From assembly GCA_030836345.1 (NCBI GenBank), contig JAURQA010000226.1, positions 1 through 10,128 of the forward strand: a stretch of DNA of 10,128 nt. Direction: 5' to 3'. Source of the DNA: Bacteroidota bacterium (lineage in GTDB: Bacteria > Bacteroidota > Bacteroidia > NS11-12g > UBA955). Shown here in pieces: positions 1 through 6,686 of this stretch (position 1 is its first letter; each line of letters begins with the position of its first letter). The notes under the pieces are model-generated. The model made no database searches, was not told the DNA's origin, and saw only the letters and a list, made by a program, of their open reading frames with translations. The translations under genes and the position numbers were made by a program.

Positions 1-1488
1 AACATGTGTTCGATCTCCTGCAGTTATTTTATTAATGGTGCTTACCCTCGCTTTTAAACTGGCATCCGTTAGATTTGGTTGTATGTTCAAACCAATGTCG
101 CTAAGGCTGTATTCCCCAGCTTGTATTCCTATATAGGAAGAGGCAGGGCATAGCTTACTCCAATTTTTGCCGGCGGCAATGTTTAGAGAATGAACACCGG
201 GTGTAAGGGTGGCACTATAAATCCCATCTTCATTGGAATAAACAAACTTTTGCTCGCCATTAACATCCGTAAATAGCAAGGTAACATCAGGAAGCACTTG
301 TTCCCCTAAATCTCGCACACAGTTATTATTCGCGTCGTAATAGATGGTTCCTGAGCCGTTACCCGCCTTAGATACAATGGGACTAAAAAATGATATATCT
401 GTAGATTTTTCTTTAAAGTCGCCCCATATATAAGCATCTTGACCATTTTGATCTAACTCAAAAGATCCTTCTATTCTATTTTTTGTTAGGGAATAATCCC
501 CATCTTTATAAATGGTAATGTTGTGAATATTGGATACTAAATCAAAATCACCACCAATATATAGTTCATCTAGACCGCCAGCTATTGTTTTTGGTATTGC
601 CAAATTATAAGGCAAAAAACGCAAAGGCTCATCCCATTTGCTATTTTTAAAACTACGTATGGATCGATTTCCTGTGACCGCGCTCTCGTCCATAGCCCAC
701 AAGGTATTGCCCACCTGGGCCAAATCCACTACCTCATTTGAAAAAGGGCTTCCTATTCCACCCCAGTTTCCATTATTGTCTGTATAAAAAGCAATGTTCC
801 CTGTAACCGTTCCACCAAAAGTGTTGAATGCCCCAGCTACATACAACCGGTTTCCTGCTGGGAATAAGGATTTAATGATTCCATCCGTTCCTTGGGCGTT
901 ATTATTAGAACCGAGTTGAACCCAATCTGTTCCATCATAAGCCGCAATATTATCTACTTCGAAACTGCTAGATAAGGTGTCCAAAAATTTTCCTGCAACA
1001 ATAAGCTTCCCATCCCAAACGGTCATATCATAGATGCCATAATTAGTGCTAGAGACCGCATCTGGGACATTAATCCAATTAACCCCGTTCCATTTGTATA
1101 AATGGTTTACTGAAGAGGGTAAATCAGTTGCATTGTTTATGTAGGCACCTACATATATTTCATCTTTATAAATGGCAATGGAATTAAAATTATAGGTTCC
1201 TCCAGAGGACTGAACCTCTGTTGGCGTGTTTAGCCCGGCCAAATATTCCCAATATAAACCATTCCATTTGGCCAAGGAATAATCCAAGTCTAAAGAACTT
1301 GATTCGTCTTCATATAAGGCAAGGTAATCGTTTCCTGAAGCATAAGATGCTACAACCTTTCCTGGTACACCATTTCCCAAAGGTTGTAACACCTGCGCTG
1401 TTGAAAAACACCCGCAGACTAAAAGAAGACACAAACTAATTCCCTTCACTATCCGCAAGTTATAACTTATTAAACACACTCTTGTCAT
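1..1488 (-). CDS. Secreted beta-propeller protein with SdrD-B-like domain, 3' end outside window
   Basis: The minus strand is open for 496 codons from ATG 1488 to the window edge with no stop, so the C-terminus is missing. Residues 1-32 look like a Sec signal peptide: a basic n-region, a hydrophobic core (ISLCLLLVCGCF) and probable cleavage before the Q of STAQ. Residues about 70-330 hold repeats alternating a 'KWNG..W' or 'YDGTDW' strand with an 'LYVAGAF'-type strand, as in beta-propellers. Residues about 376-440 (TIYYDANNNCVRDLGE...) resemble the SdrD-B/prealbumin-like domains of Bacteroidota surface proteins. Such proteins usually end in a type IX secretion sorting domain, which cannot be seen here. 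The ATG overlaps the stop of the upstream membrane-protein gene (ATGA), suggesting translational coupling. GTG 1449 is an alternative start giving a more typical short signal peptide. The family is inferred from sequence character; the ligand is unknown. Confidence 0.8.
   Translation of the reverse strand, partial: MTRVCLISYNLRIVKGISLCLLLVCGCFSTAQVLQPLGNGVPGKVVASYASGNDYLALYEDESSSLDLDYSLAKWNGLYWEYLAGLNTPTEVQSSGGTYNFNSIAIYKDEIYVGAYINNATDLPSSVNHLYKWNGVNWINVPDAVSSTNYGIYDMTVWDGKLIVAGKFLDTLSSSFEVDNIAAYDGTDWVQLGSNNNAQGTDGIIKSLFPAGNRLYVAGAFNTFGGTVTGNIAFYTDNNGNWGGIGSPFSNEVVDLAQVGNTLWAMDESAVTGNRSIRSFKNSKWDEPLRFLPYNLAIPKTIAGGLDELYIGGDFDLVSNIHNITIYKDGDYSLTKNRIEGSFELDQNGQDAYIWGDFKEKSTDISFFSPIVSKAGNGSGTIYYDANNNCVRDLGEQVLPDVTLLFTDVNGEQKFVYSNEDGIYSATLTPGVHSLNIAAGKNWSKLCPASSYIGIQAGEYSLSDIGLNIQPNLTDASLKARVSTINKITAGDRTHV
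499..1275 (-). repeat. Propeller-type internal repeats, about 50 residues per unit
   Basis: Within the secreted protein, segments beginning near residues 72 (LAKWNGLYW), 130 (LYKWNGVNW), 181 (IAAYDGTDW), 232 (IAFYTDNNGNW) and 277 (IRSFKNSKW) are each followed by a strand such as EIYVGAYI, KLIVAGKF, RLYVAGAF, TLWAMD or ELYIGGDF. The spacing is roughly 45-58 residues, which fits propeller blades. At DNA level most copies have diverged, but plus-strand 501-520 and 1161-1180 are identical except for one base (catctttataaatggtaatg versus ...ggcaatg). They encode ITIYKDG/IAIYKDE. Confidence 0.65.
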
Positions 1489-2837
1489 CATTGAGTAAGT
1501 CCTCCTATCCATTGTAAAGCAATACCAAAATCGTACGGCTTTTGTTTCACTTGAGAATTTACTTTATATACATTGAAAGGGAATGCTCTTCCTTTCAACT
1601 GCAAACCAATGCTTCCACTGGATATTTTTCTACTTACTCCTACCGTAGCTGAACTACCTATCATTACTTTCCTGTACCAATTGGTTTGTACATTCAAAGG
1701 AGTTAAATCATTATAATTAAGTGTTCTTCCTTCAGAAGAAATTAAAAAACTTGGGTTTACCGTTAGGCCGGTATTCAACACCCAATTCTTTCCTATATCT
1801 GTTTGTTTTAAGACACCAATAGGTACATCAACTGCTGTGCTCTTTTGCAAGGTTTGAAATTTAGCTTGTGCCGAAAAGGCATCCAAATAACCAACAATAG
1901 GAAAGTTGCCGAAGTTATCCGTGTTTCCCGTTTGATCTCGGGTGGCGGGCGTGCGCAAAAATTCATAATTAGCACTTGCTGCCATTTGCCCTGCTCTTAC
2001 TCCAAGAGTGGCAAACCATCCATTTGAAGCGAACCTCTTGCCAACAAACCCCTCAATTTCTGCAGAGTTTACCGCAGTTAAATGTTTTTTCTGAACATTA
2101 AAGAAGTCTCTGTGAACAAAGCTGTTACTCGAACCACTAAAGGATAAATTATTTTGCATTTGTCCCAAGGAAATACCGTATATATAGGATTTCAATCCTT
2201 TTTTAGGGTTCTTCTCTAAGTTAATTTTCCTTGGAAATGCATATTCGTCGTAAATAGAAAAACTACCCGTATTAATGCGATGATCAAAATAGTCTGGACT
2301 CAATAGCACCCCATGCAGCAGGGCTGCTTTCGGGATGGATAGGAGTTTAAGATCTTCCTGAATGCTTTTCTGAAAATCACTAGAGGCTTGATCATTGGGC
2401 GACTCTAAAAGAGCTCCCGTTTTGATCGTTTTGGTATTTAACGTTTTATTGGTTTGAGACCTGTTTGATTCAGTTGGATTTACAAGTAAGGAAGAAACAC
2501 CCAAATTATGATCAATTACACCATTGTTATAATTTGCATGCTTCTCCGCGGCAACAGGATACTTCATGTCTGAAGATTCTGGCGTTGCTTTAATACCTGT
2601 ATTTTCGTTTTTATGGTTTCGGGCATCCCCCGTATATTCAGTTTTGGTTATGGCACTTGTAGAGCCTTTTATTCCAATAGAACTGCTGTACTTATACACG
2701 CCTGCACTTAGGAATAAGGCTACTGCAGCAGCAGCTGTCCACTTCCAAGCCGAAGACTTGTTATCTTCTTTAGCCCCCAAAGTGCTTTCTAGCCCGTCCC
2801 AAATATCGGTGGGGACAGAAGGCTCCCAGGCTCCCAA
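1488..2837 (-). CDS. ECF-partner membrane protein: anti-sigma-like N-terminus, one TM helix, beta-barrel-like C-terminus
   Basis: With TTG 2837 as start this is 449 residues. A short cytoplasmic part carries the motif VPTDIWDGLE (residues 8-17), resembling the 'PVPEGLWDDIE' motif of Bacteroidota proteins encoded beside ECF sigma genes. One transmembrane helix follows (about 31-49, WKWTAAAAVALFLSAGVY). A low-complexity Asn/Lys/Ser/Thr-rich linker (about 55-165) leads to a region rich in alternating strands (about 215-449) like outer-membrane beta-barrel domains (PF13568 type, from memory). It probably holds or senses through the sigma factor encoded 49 bases upstream. The start is uncertain. 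The frame stays open upstream to a stop at 2898-2900 and encodes IDQYLETQLGAWEPSVP, which looks like genuine protein, yet contains no ATG. CTG 2882 or ATT 2861 are possible non-standard starts. The barrel assignment is weaker than the N-terminal one. Confidence 0.8.
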   Translation of the reverse strand: MGAWEPSVPTDIWDGLESTLGAKEDNKSSAWKWTAAAAVALFLSAGVYKYSSSIGIKGSTSAITKTEYTGDARNHKNENTGIKATPESSDMKYPVAAEKHANYNNGVIDHNLGVSSLLVNPTESNRSQTNKTLNTKTIKTGALLESPNDQASSDFQKSIQEDLKLLSIPKAALLHGVLLSPDYFDHRINTGSFSIYDEYAFPRKINLEKNPKKGLKSYIYGISLGQMQNNLSFSGSSNSFVHRDFFNVQKKHLTAVNSAEIEGFVGKRFASNGWFATLGVRAGQMAASANYEFLRTPATRDQTGNTDNFGNFPIVGYLDAFSAQAKFQTLQKSTAVDVPIGVLKQTDIGKNWVLNTGLTVNPSFLISSEGRTLNYNDLTPLNVQTNWYRKVMIGSSATVGVSRKISSGSIGLQLKGRAFPFNVYKVNSQVKQKPYDFGIALQWIGGLTQ

Positions 2838-2886
2838 TTGAGTTTCTAGGTATTGGTCAATATGTATACTTCTCTGTTCCAGAGTT

Positions 2887-3429
2887 CTATTTCTTTTCTA
2901 ACAAGTCTTTTAACATTACACGTGCTCGGCTTAGCTGGCTTTTACTAGTTCCTACAGAGATATCTAACATTTCTGCAATTTCCTTATGGCTCAGTTTTTC
3001 TACGGCGTAGAGGTTTAATATGGTTCTATACTTATCGGACAAGTTATTCATTGCCTGCATAACTATTGCCAATTCTATTTTAGGATCAATTTGAATCTCA
3101 ATATCTTCATTTTGATTCACATTCAAATTCTCATCCATCTCAGAAAAGATAGGACCTCTTTTCTTTTTGCGTATTTTAGTTATAGCCAAATTCGCAAAAA
3201 TTCGAGCCATCCACGCTCCAAGGTTACCCCCTTTAAACAAGTGTAATTTATCAAAGACCATCATGAAACCATCGTGCATTAAATCTTTAGCATCTGCCTC
3301 ATTCTTCAGGTATCGCAAACAGACCCCATACATTTTTCCGCTAAAGCGCATGTAAAACTCTTTTTGAGCTTGGGGTTGTTTATCAATACATTGTCGTATG
3401 AGTTGCTGATCATCTTGCAAGTATTTCAT
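2887..3429 (-). CDS. ECF-family RNA polymerase sigma factor
   Basis: This 180-residue protein has the two-domain ECF layout and usual length. Region 2 covers about residues 23-90, with the core-binding and -10-recognition helices (LRYLKNEADAKDLMHDGFMMVF) and a basic exit (KIRKKKR, 85-91). A short acidic linker (98-115) precedes region 4 (about 118-176), whose helix-turn-helix is at 147-170 (SHKEIAEMLDISVGT, then SKSQLSRAR). It should direct RNA polymerase to a dedicated promoter set. The next gene downstream encodes a membrane protein with an anti-sigma-like N-terminus, and a secreted propeller protein follows, so all three are probably one operon. The ATG start at 3429 is the natural one; MKYLQDDQQLIRQC fits typical ECF N-termini. 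The promoter region contains a plausible ECF-type site, consistent with autoregulation. Confidence 0.95.
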   Translation of the reverse strand: MKYLQDDQQLIRQCIDKQPQAQKEFYMRFSGKMYGVCLRYLKNEADAKDLMHDGFMMVFDKLHLFKGGNLGAWMARIFANLAITKIRKKKRGPIFSEMDENLNVNQNEDIEIQIDPKIELAIVMQAMNNLSDKYRTILNLYAVEKLSHKEIAEMLDISVGTSKSQLSRARVMLKDLLEKK

Positions 3430-3435
3430 TAGGTA

Positions 3436-3460
3436 AACGCCGAAGTCGTTAAAGGTTGCA
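3436..3460 (-). promoter_or_regulatory. Candidate ECF-type (autoregulatory) promoter of the sigma operon
   Basis: Read on the minus strand, TGCAACC (3460-3454) and CGTT (3439-3436) are separated by 14 bases, which places AAC and CGT 15 bases apart. ECF promoters commonly have an AAC-containing -35 and a CGT-containing -10 at about this spacing. CGTT ends 6 bases before the ATG at 3429. A TAATTTG (3465-3459), one base short of the Bacteroidota housekeeping -7 element TAnnTTTG, overlaps the -35-like part. The assignment is by pattern only. Confidence 0.35.
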
Positions 3461-3566
3461 AATTAGTTTTGAAATTTTAAACTATAGCTAAATTCATCGA
3501 TTTTACATTCTGGAATCTATGATTGTATAAGGCCTTAGACAAGATCGTTAAACCGTCAATGTCCCC

Positions 3567-3610
3567 TTGCTCAGATAATGTGATAATTATTATAATCTTA
3601 CCTAAATTCG
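3567..3610 (+). promoter_or_regulatory. Candidate promoter(s) of the acyl-CoA carboxylase gene
   Basis: Two overlapping possibilities are visible. One is TTGCTC (3567-3572), 18 bases, then TATAAT (3591-3596), a classical sigma70-like arrangement. The other is TAAATTCG (3603-3610), one mismatch from the Bacteroidota -7 consensus TAnnTTTG, ending 5 bases before ATG 3616. The surrounding AT-rich stretch is partly palindromic (taattatta). No Shine-Dalgarno sequence precedes the ATG. Only transcript mapping can choose between them. Confidence 0.3.
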
Positions 3611-3615
3611 CAGCA

Positions 3616-5250
3616 ATGGCGAAGCAAGACTTGGAGTTCAACAAAAACGAGGATGTAAATAAACAAGCATGGGACGCCATACTTGCCAAACTCAAAACCA
3701 TAGAGCAAGGTGGAGGCGAGAAAAGTGCCGCTAAGCAAAAGGCTAAAGGGAAAATGCTGGCTCGTGAACGGGTGAATTACTTGCGAGATAAGAATAGCCC
3801 TTGGGTCGAAATTGGTGCATTTGCGGGCTTTGAAATGTATGAAGAGCATGGCGGTTGTCCTGCTGCAGGTGTTGTTGGAGGCATAGGATATGTTGCAGGC
3901 AAACAATGCATTATAGTGGCCAATGATGCTACGGTAAAAGCGGGAGCATGGTTCCCCATTAGTGGTAAAAAGAATTTACGACTGCAGGAGATTGCAATGG
4001 AAAATCGCTTGCCCATTATCTATTTGGTGGATAGCGCTGGGGTATACTTACCCATGCAAGATGAGATTTTTCCGGACAAGGAACACTTTGGACGTATTTT
4101 TAGAAATAATGCTCGCATGAGCAGCATGGGGATTCCTCAAATTGCTGCCGTTATGGGTAGCTGCGTAGCCGGTGGAGCATACCTCCCTATTATGAGTGAT
4201 GAAGCCCTTATTGTAGAGGGAACAGGTAGTATTTTCTTGGCTGGTTCTTATTTGGTGAAAGCGGCTATAGGTGAAAATGTAGATAATGAAACTTTGGGAG
4301 GTGCCACAACTCAAACCGAAATGAGCGGTATTATTGATGATAAATTCCCAGATGATAAAAGCTGTTTGGATCGCATCAAGTTCCTAATGGATAAAATGGG
4401 CACATTTGAGACCGCTGGTTTTAATAGAAAGGAAGTCCTGAAACCCAAGAAAAAAGTCGATGATTTATTTGGGATTTTACCGGATGCCAGAAACAAACCC
4501 TATGAAACCAAAGAACTTATAAGATGTTTGGTTGACGATAGTGTGTTTGAGCAGTATAAAGAAGACTATGGGAAAACCATCTTGTGTGGCTACGCCCGCA
4601 TTGATGGATGGGCAGTTGGAATTATTGCCAATAACCGCGAAATTGTAAAGAGTAAAAAAGGCGAAATGCAGTTTGGTGGCGTTATTTATAGCGATAGCGC
4701 CGATAAGGCCTCTCGTTTTATAATGAATTGCAACCAAAAGAAAATCCCATTGGTGTTCTTGCAAGATGTCACGGGCTTTATGGTTGGGAGCCGAAGTGAA
4801 CAAGGGGGAATAATAAAAGATGGAGCTAAACTGGTTAATGCCATGAGCAATAGCACCGTTCCCAAATTTACTGTCATTGTAGGGAACAGCTATGGCGCCG
4901 GTAATTATGCCATGTGTGGGAAAGCCTATGACCCTCGATTGATCATCGCTTGGCCAACAGCTAAAATCGCAGTTATGGGAGGCGAGCAAGCCGCCAAAAC
5001 CCTTTTACAGATTGAGAAAAGCCGCTTAAAGAAACTGGGGGAAGAAATTAGCCCTGAGGCAGAAAAAGAACTGCTGGACCGAATTATTGCTAAATACGAT
5101 AAACAAACGACTCCAGAATATGCAGCATCTCACCTTTGGGTAGATGCCATTATAAAACCCACAGACACCCGATTGTGGTTAAGTCAAGGTATAGCAGCTG
5201 CAAATAACGCACCAGTAGAGACCTTTAATGTAGGCGTGATACAGACCTAA
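3616..5250 (+). CDS. Acyl-CoA carboxylase carboxyltransferase (beta) subunit, methylcrotonyl-CoA carboxylase type
   Basis: The product is 544 residues, the normal size for the biotin-dependent carboxyltransferase beta family. It moves carboxyl from carboxybiotin to an acyl-CoA in the cytoplasm. Two crotonase-like halves are clear. The N-half has the MCC-beta signature FPDKEHFGRIF (152-162) and the oxyanion-type GSCVAGGAYLP (181-191). The C-half has FLQDVTGFMVG (381-391), GNSYGAGNYAMCG (423-435) and VMGGEQAA (453-460). This points to methylcrotonyl-CoA carboxylase (leucine breakdown) or a close relative; substrate cannot be fixed from sequence. The biotin carboxylase/carrier partner is not in the window. 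The segment GGATTQTEMSG (228-238) has Q233 where my memory of MCC/PCC and flavobacterial homologues gives His. The start at 3616 is preferred over an in-frame ATG at 3523, whose extra 31 residues (with IIIIII) look like translated promoter DNA. Confidence 0.93.
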   Translation: MAKQDLEFNKNEDVNKQAWDAILAKLKTIEQGGGEKSAAKQKAKGKMLARERVNYLRDKNSPWVEIGAFAGFEMYEEHGGCPAAGVVGGIGYVAGKQCIIVANDATVKAGAWFPISGKKNLRLQEIAMENRLPIIYLVDSAGVYLPMQDEIFPDKEHFGRIFRNNARMSSMGIPQIAAVMGSCVAGGAYLPIMSDEALIVEGTGSIFLAGSYLVKAAIGENVDNETLGGATTQTEMSGIIDDKFPDDKSCLDRIKFLMDKMGTFETAGFNRKEVLKPKKKVDDLFGILPDARNKPYETKELIRCLVDDSVFEQYKEDYGKTILCGYARIDGWAVGIIANNREIVKSKKGEMQFGGVIYSDSADKASRFIMNCNQKKIPLVFLQDVTGFMVGSRSEQGGIIKDGAKLVNAMSNSTVPKFTVIVGNSYGAGNYAMCGKAYDPRLIIAWPTAKIAVMGGEQAAKTLLQIEKSRLKKLGEEISPEAEKELLDRIIAKYDKQTTPEYAASHLWVDAIIKPTDTRLWLSQGIAAANNAPVETFNVGVIQT

Positions 5251-5263
5251 ACCTCTTACTTTG

Positions 5264-5271
5264 TATATTTG
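5264..5271 (+). promoter_or_regulatory. Bacteroidota -7 element (TATATTTG) for the MBOAT gene
   Basis: TATATTTG matches the Bacteroidota -7 consensus TAnnTTTG exactly. It lies in the 26-base gap after the carboxylase gene and ends 5 bases before the GTG start at 5277, so transcription would begin at or within a few bases of the start codon. No TTG is seen at the usual -33 distance. Read-through from the upstream gene also remains possible because no terminator separates them. Confidence 0.5.
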
Positions 5272-5276
5272 CTGCA

Positions 5277-6683
5277 GTGCTATTTAACTCCATCGAATTT
5301 TGGATATTTTTACCTGTCGTATGGCTACTCTATTTTGCCATACCCCACAAATTCCGGTGGATATGGCTCTTGTGCGCCAGTTACTTTTTTTATGGTTTTT
5401 GGAAGGTAGAGTTTGCGGCCTTAATGCTAGGAACCACAATTGTAGATTGGTTTTGTGGCTTAAAGGTCGAGGATAATGGGAAAAACAAGGCACGTTTTTT
5501 TTGGCTTTGGTTTAGCATCCTCACCAATATTGGGGCGCTTTTTGTCTTTAAGTATTTCAATTTTTTCTTGGGCGACACGCCTTTGGCCAAAAATTTATAC
5601 GCAAATTCTTGGACGGCCTGGGCCATTGAACTCGGAAAATACACCATTCCTGCCGGAATCTCTTTCTATACCTTTCAGAGCTTAAGCTATATTATTGATG
5701 TATATAGAGGTGATGAAAAGCCTCAAAAAAACCTGGCTAAGTTTATGTTATTTGTTAGTTTTTTCCCTCAGTTGGTAGCGGGACCCATTGAGCGGTTTGG
5801 GAAACTGAATCATCAATTATTTCAAACGCATGCCATTGCTTGGAGAAACATTAGCAATGGATCTAGAATACTGCTGTACGGTCTATTTTTAAAGGTATGT
5901 GTGGCCGATAATTTGAGCCTGGTGGTGGACGATTTTTACTCTAGTCCCACAGCTTATGGAAGTTGGGGCGCATGGCAAGGAATTATTGCCTTTGCCTTTC
6001 AGGTGTTTGCCGATTTTTTTGGATACTCCCTCCTCGCCCAAGGGGCGGCCCTGGTCTTTGGCATAAACCTCATGGATAATTTCAACAAACCTTATACGGC
6101 CAAATCAGTTCCAGAGTTTTGGCATCGCTGGCACATATCCTTAAGCACTTGGTTTAGAGATTATGTGTTTATACCCATTGGTGGGAATAAGCGAGGTCCT
6201 TGGATCTTGGCTTTTGCTGTAATGGTTGTTTTTGCTACGAGCGGTTTATGGCATGGAGCCAATACAACCATGATTATATTTGGGGTTTGCCAAGGCAGTT
6301 TATACCTGTTTGATCGCTTCCTGTTCTCAAAAATTAAGCTACATGGCGTGGCTTGGGATCATTTAAGAAATTTTAAAACGGTGCTATTTTTTGCCTTGAG
6401 TTTGGTCTACTTTAGATCGGGGAGCATGTCACAAACCGATGATATTTTCAGGCTTTTGTTTTCTAATACCGAGGGGCAAGAAGCGCTAAAATACCCCCTT
6501 TATATTCCCATTTTTATGCTGCTATTTCTTCTCTTTGATAATTATATCATAAACCAGCGCATTGATCACTGGCTGGATCGTTTTAAGCTCCCGATTCGCT
6601 GGACATTTTATGCTGCGGCCATTGCCAGTATTTGGCTCTTGGGTGGAGCAACCAATCACCCTTTTGTCTATTTTCAATTTTAA
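5277..6683 (+). CDS. MBOAT-family membrane O-acyltransferase (AlgI/DltB/PatA-like)
   Basis: This is a 468-residue polytopic inner-membrane protein of the usual AlgI-like length. The N-terminus MLFNSIEFWIFLP is typical of the family and fixes GTG 5277 as the start. Conserved segments follow in order: GISFYTFQSLSYIIDVYRG (127-145), QLVAGPIER (165-173), PEFWHRWHISLSTWFRDY (279-296), and SGLWHGAN (322-329), whose H326 corresponds to the catalytic His. The C-terminus is FVYFQF. Family members take an acyl group, usually acetyl, from a cytoplasmic donor and pass it through the membrane to an extracytoplasmic partner that modifies a polysaccharide, peptidoglycan or teichoic acid. The SGNH-like gene 3 bases downstream is that partner. 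The acceptor glycan is not shown by the window; the preceding carboxylase gene need not be functionally linked. Confidence 0.95.
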   Translation: MLFNSIEFWIFLPVVWLLYFAIPHKFRWIWLLCASYFFYGFWKVEFAALMLGTTIVDWFCGLKVEDNGKNKARFFWLWFSILTNIGALFVFKYFNFFLGDTPLAKNLYANSWTAWAIELGKYTIPAGISFYTFQSLSYIIDVYRGDEKPQKNLAKFMLFVSFFPQLVAGPIERFGKLNHQLFQTHAIAWRNISNGSRILLYGLFLKVCVADNLSLVVDDFYSSPTAYGSWGAWQGIIAFAFQVFADFFGYSLLAQGAALVFGINLMDNFNKPYTAKSVPEFWHRWHISLSTWFRDYVFIPIGGNKRGPWILAFAVMVVFATSGLWHGANTTMIIFGVCQGSLYLFDRFLFSKIKLHGVAWDHLRNFKTVLFFALSLVYFRSGSMSQTDDIFRLLFSNTEGQEALKYPLYIPIFMLLFLLFDNYIINQRIDHWLDRFKLPIRWTFYAAAIASIWLLGGATNHPFVYFQF

Positions 6684-6686
6684 TAT

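Noticed and set aside
501..1180. Near-identical 20-base copies at 501-520 and 1161-1180 as a mobile or CRISPR-type repeat
   Set aside because: Both are in the same frame of one gene and encode equivalent propeller strands, so they are protein repeats.
1462..1488. Lipoprotein reading of the secreted protein's signal (LVCGC)
   Set aside because: The residues before the Cys do not make a good lipobox, and a standard cleavage before Gln in STAQ follows; it is kept as a signal peptide I call.
2566..2841. 91-codon plus-strand frame opposite the membrane partner gene
   Set aside because: Its hydrophobic run is the complement of the Ala-rich transmembrane codons; the minus-strand gene has domain support.
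3523..3615. Upstream in-frame ATG extending the carboxyltransferase by 31 residues
   Set aside because: The extension contains six consecutive Ile from AT-rich DNA and covers the likely promoter; the family N-terminus fits ATG 3616.
3477..3906. Minus-strand frames of 74 and 102 codons across the divergent promoter and carboxylase 5' end
   Set aside because: They overlap the start of a certain gene on the other strand and look like shadows of it.
4477..4989. 170-codon minus-strand frame inside the carboxyltransferase gene
   Set aside because: It lies wholly opposite a well-conserved enzyme gene, and its translation has no recognisable domain.
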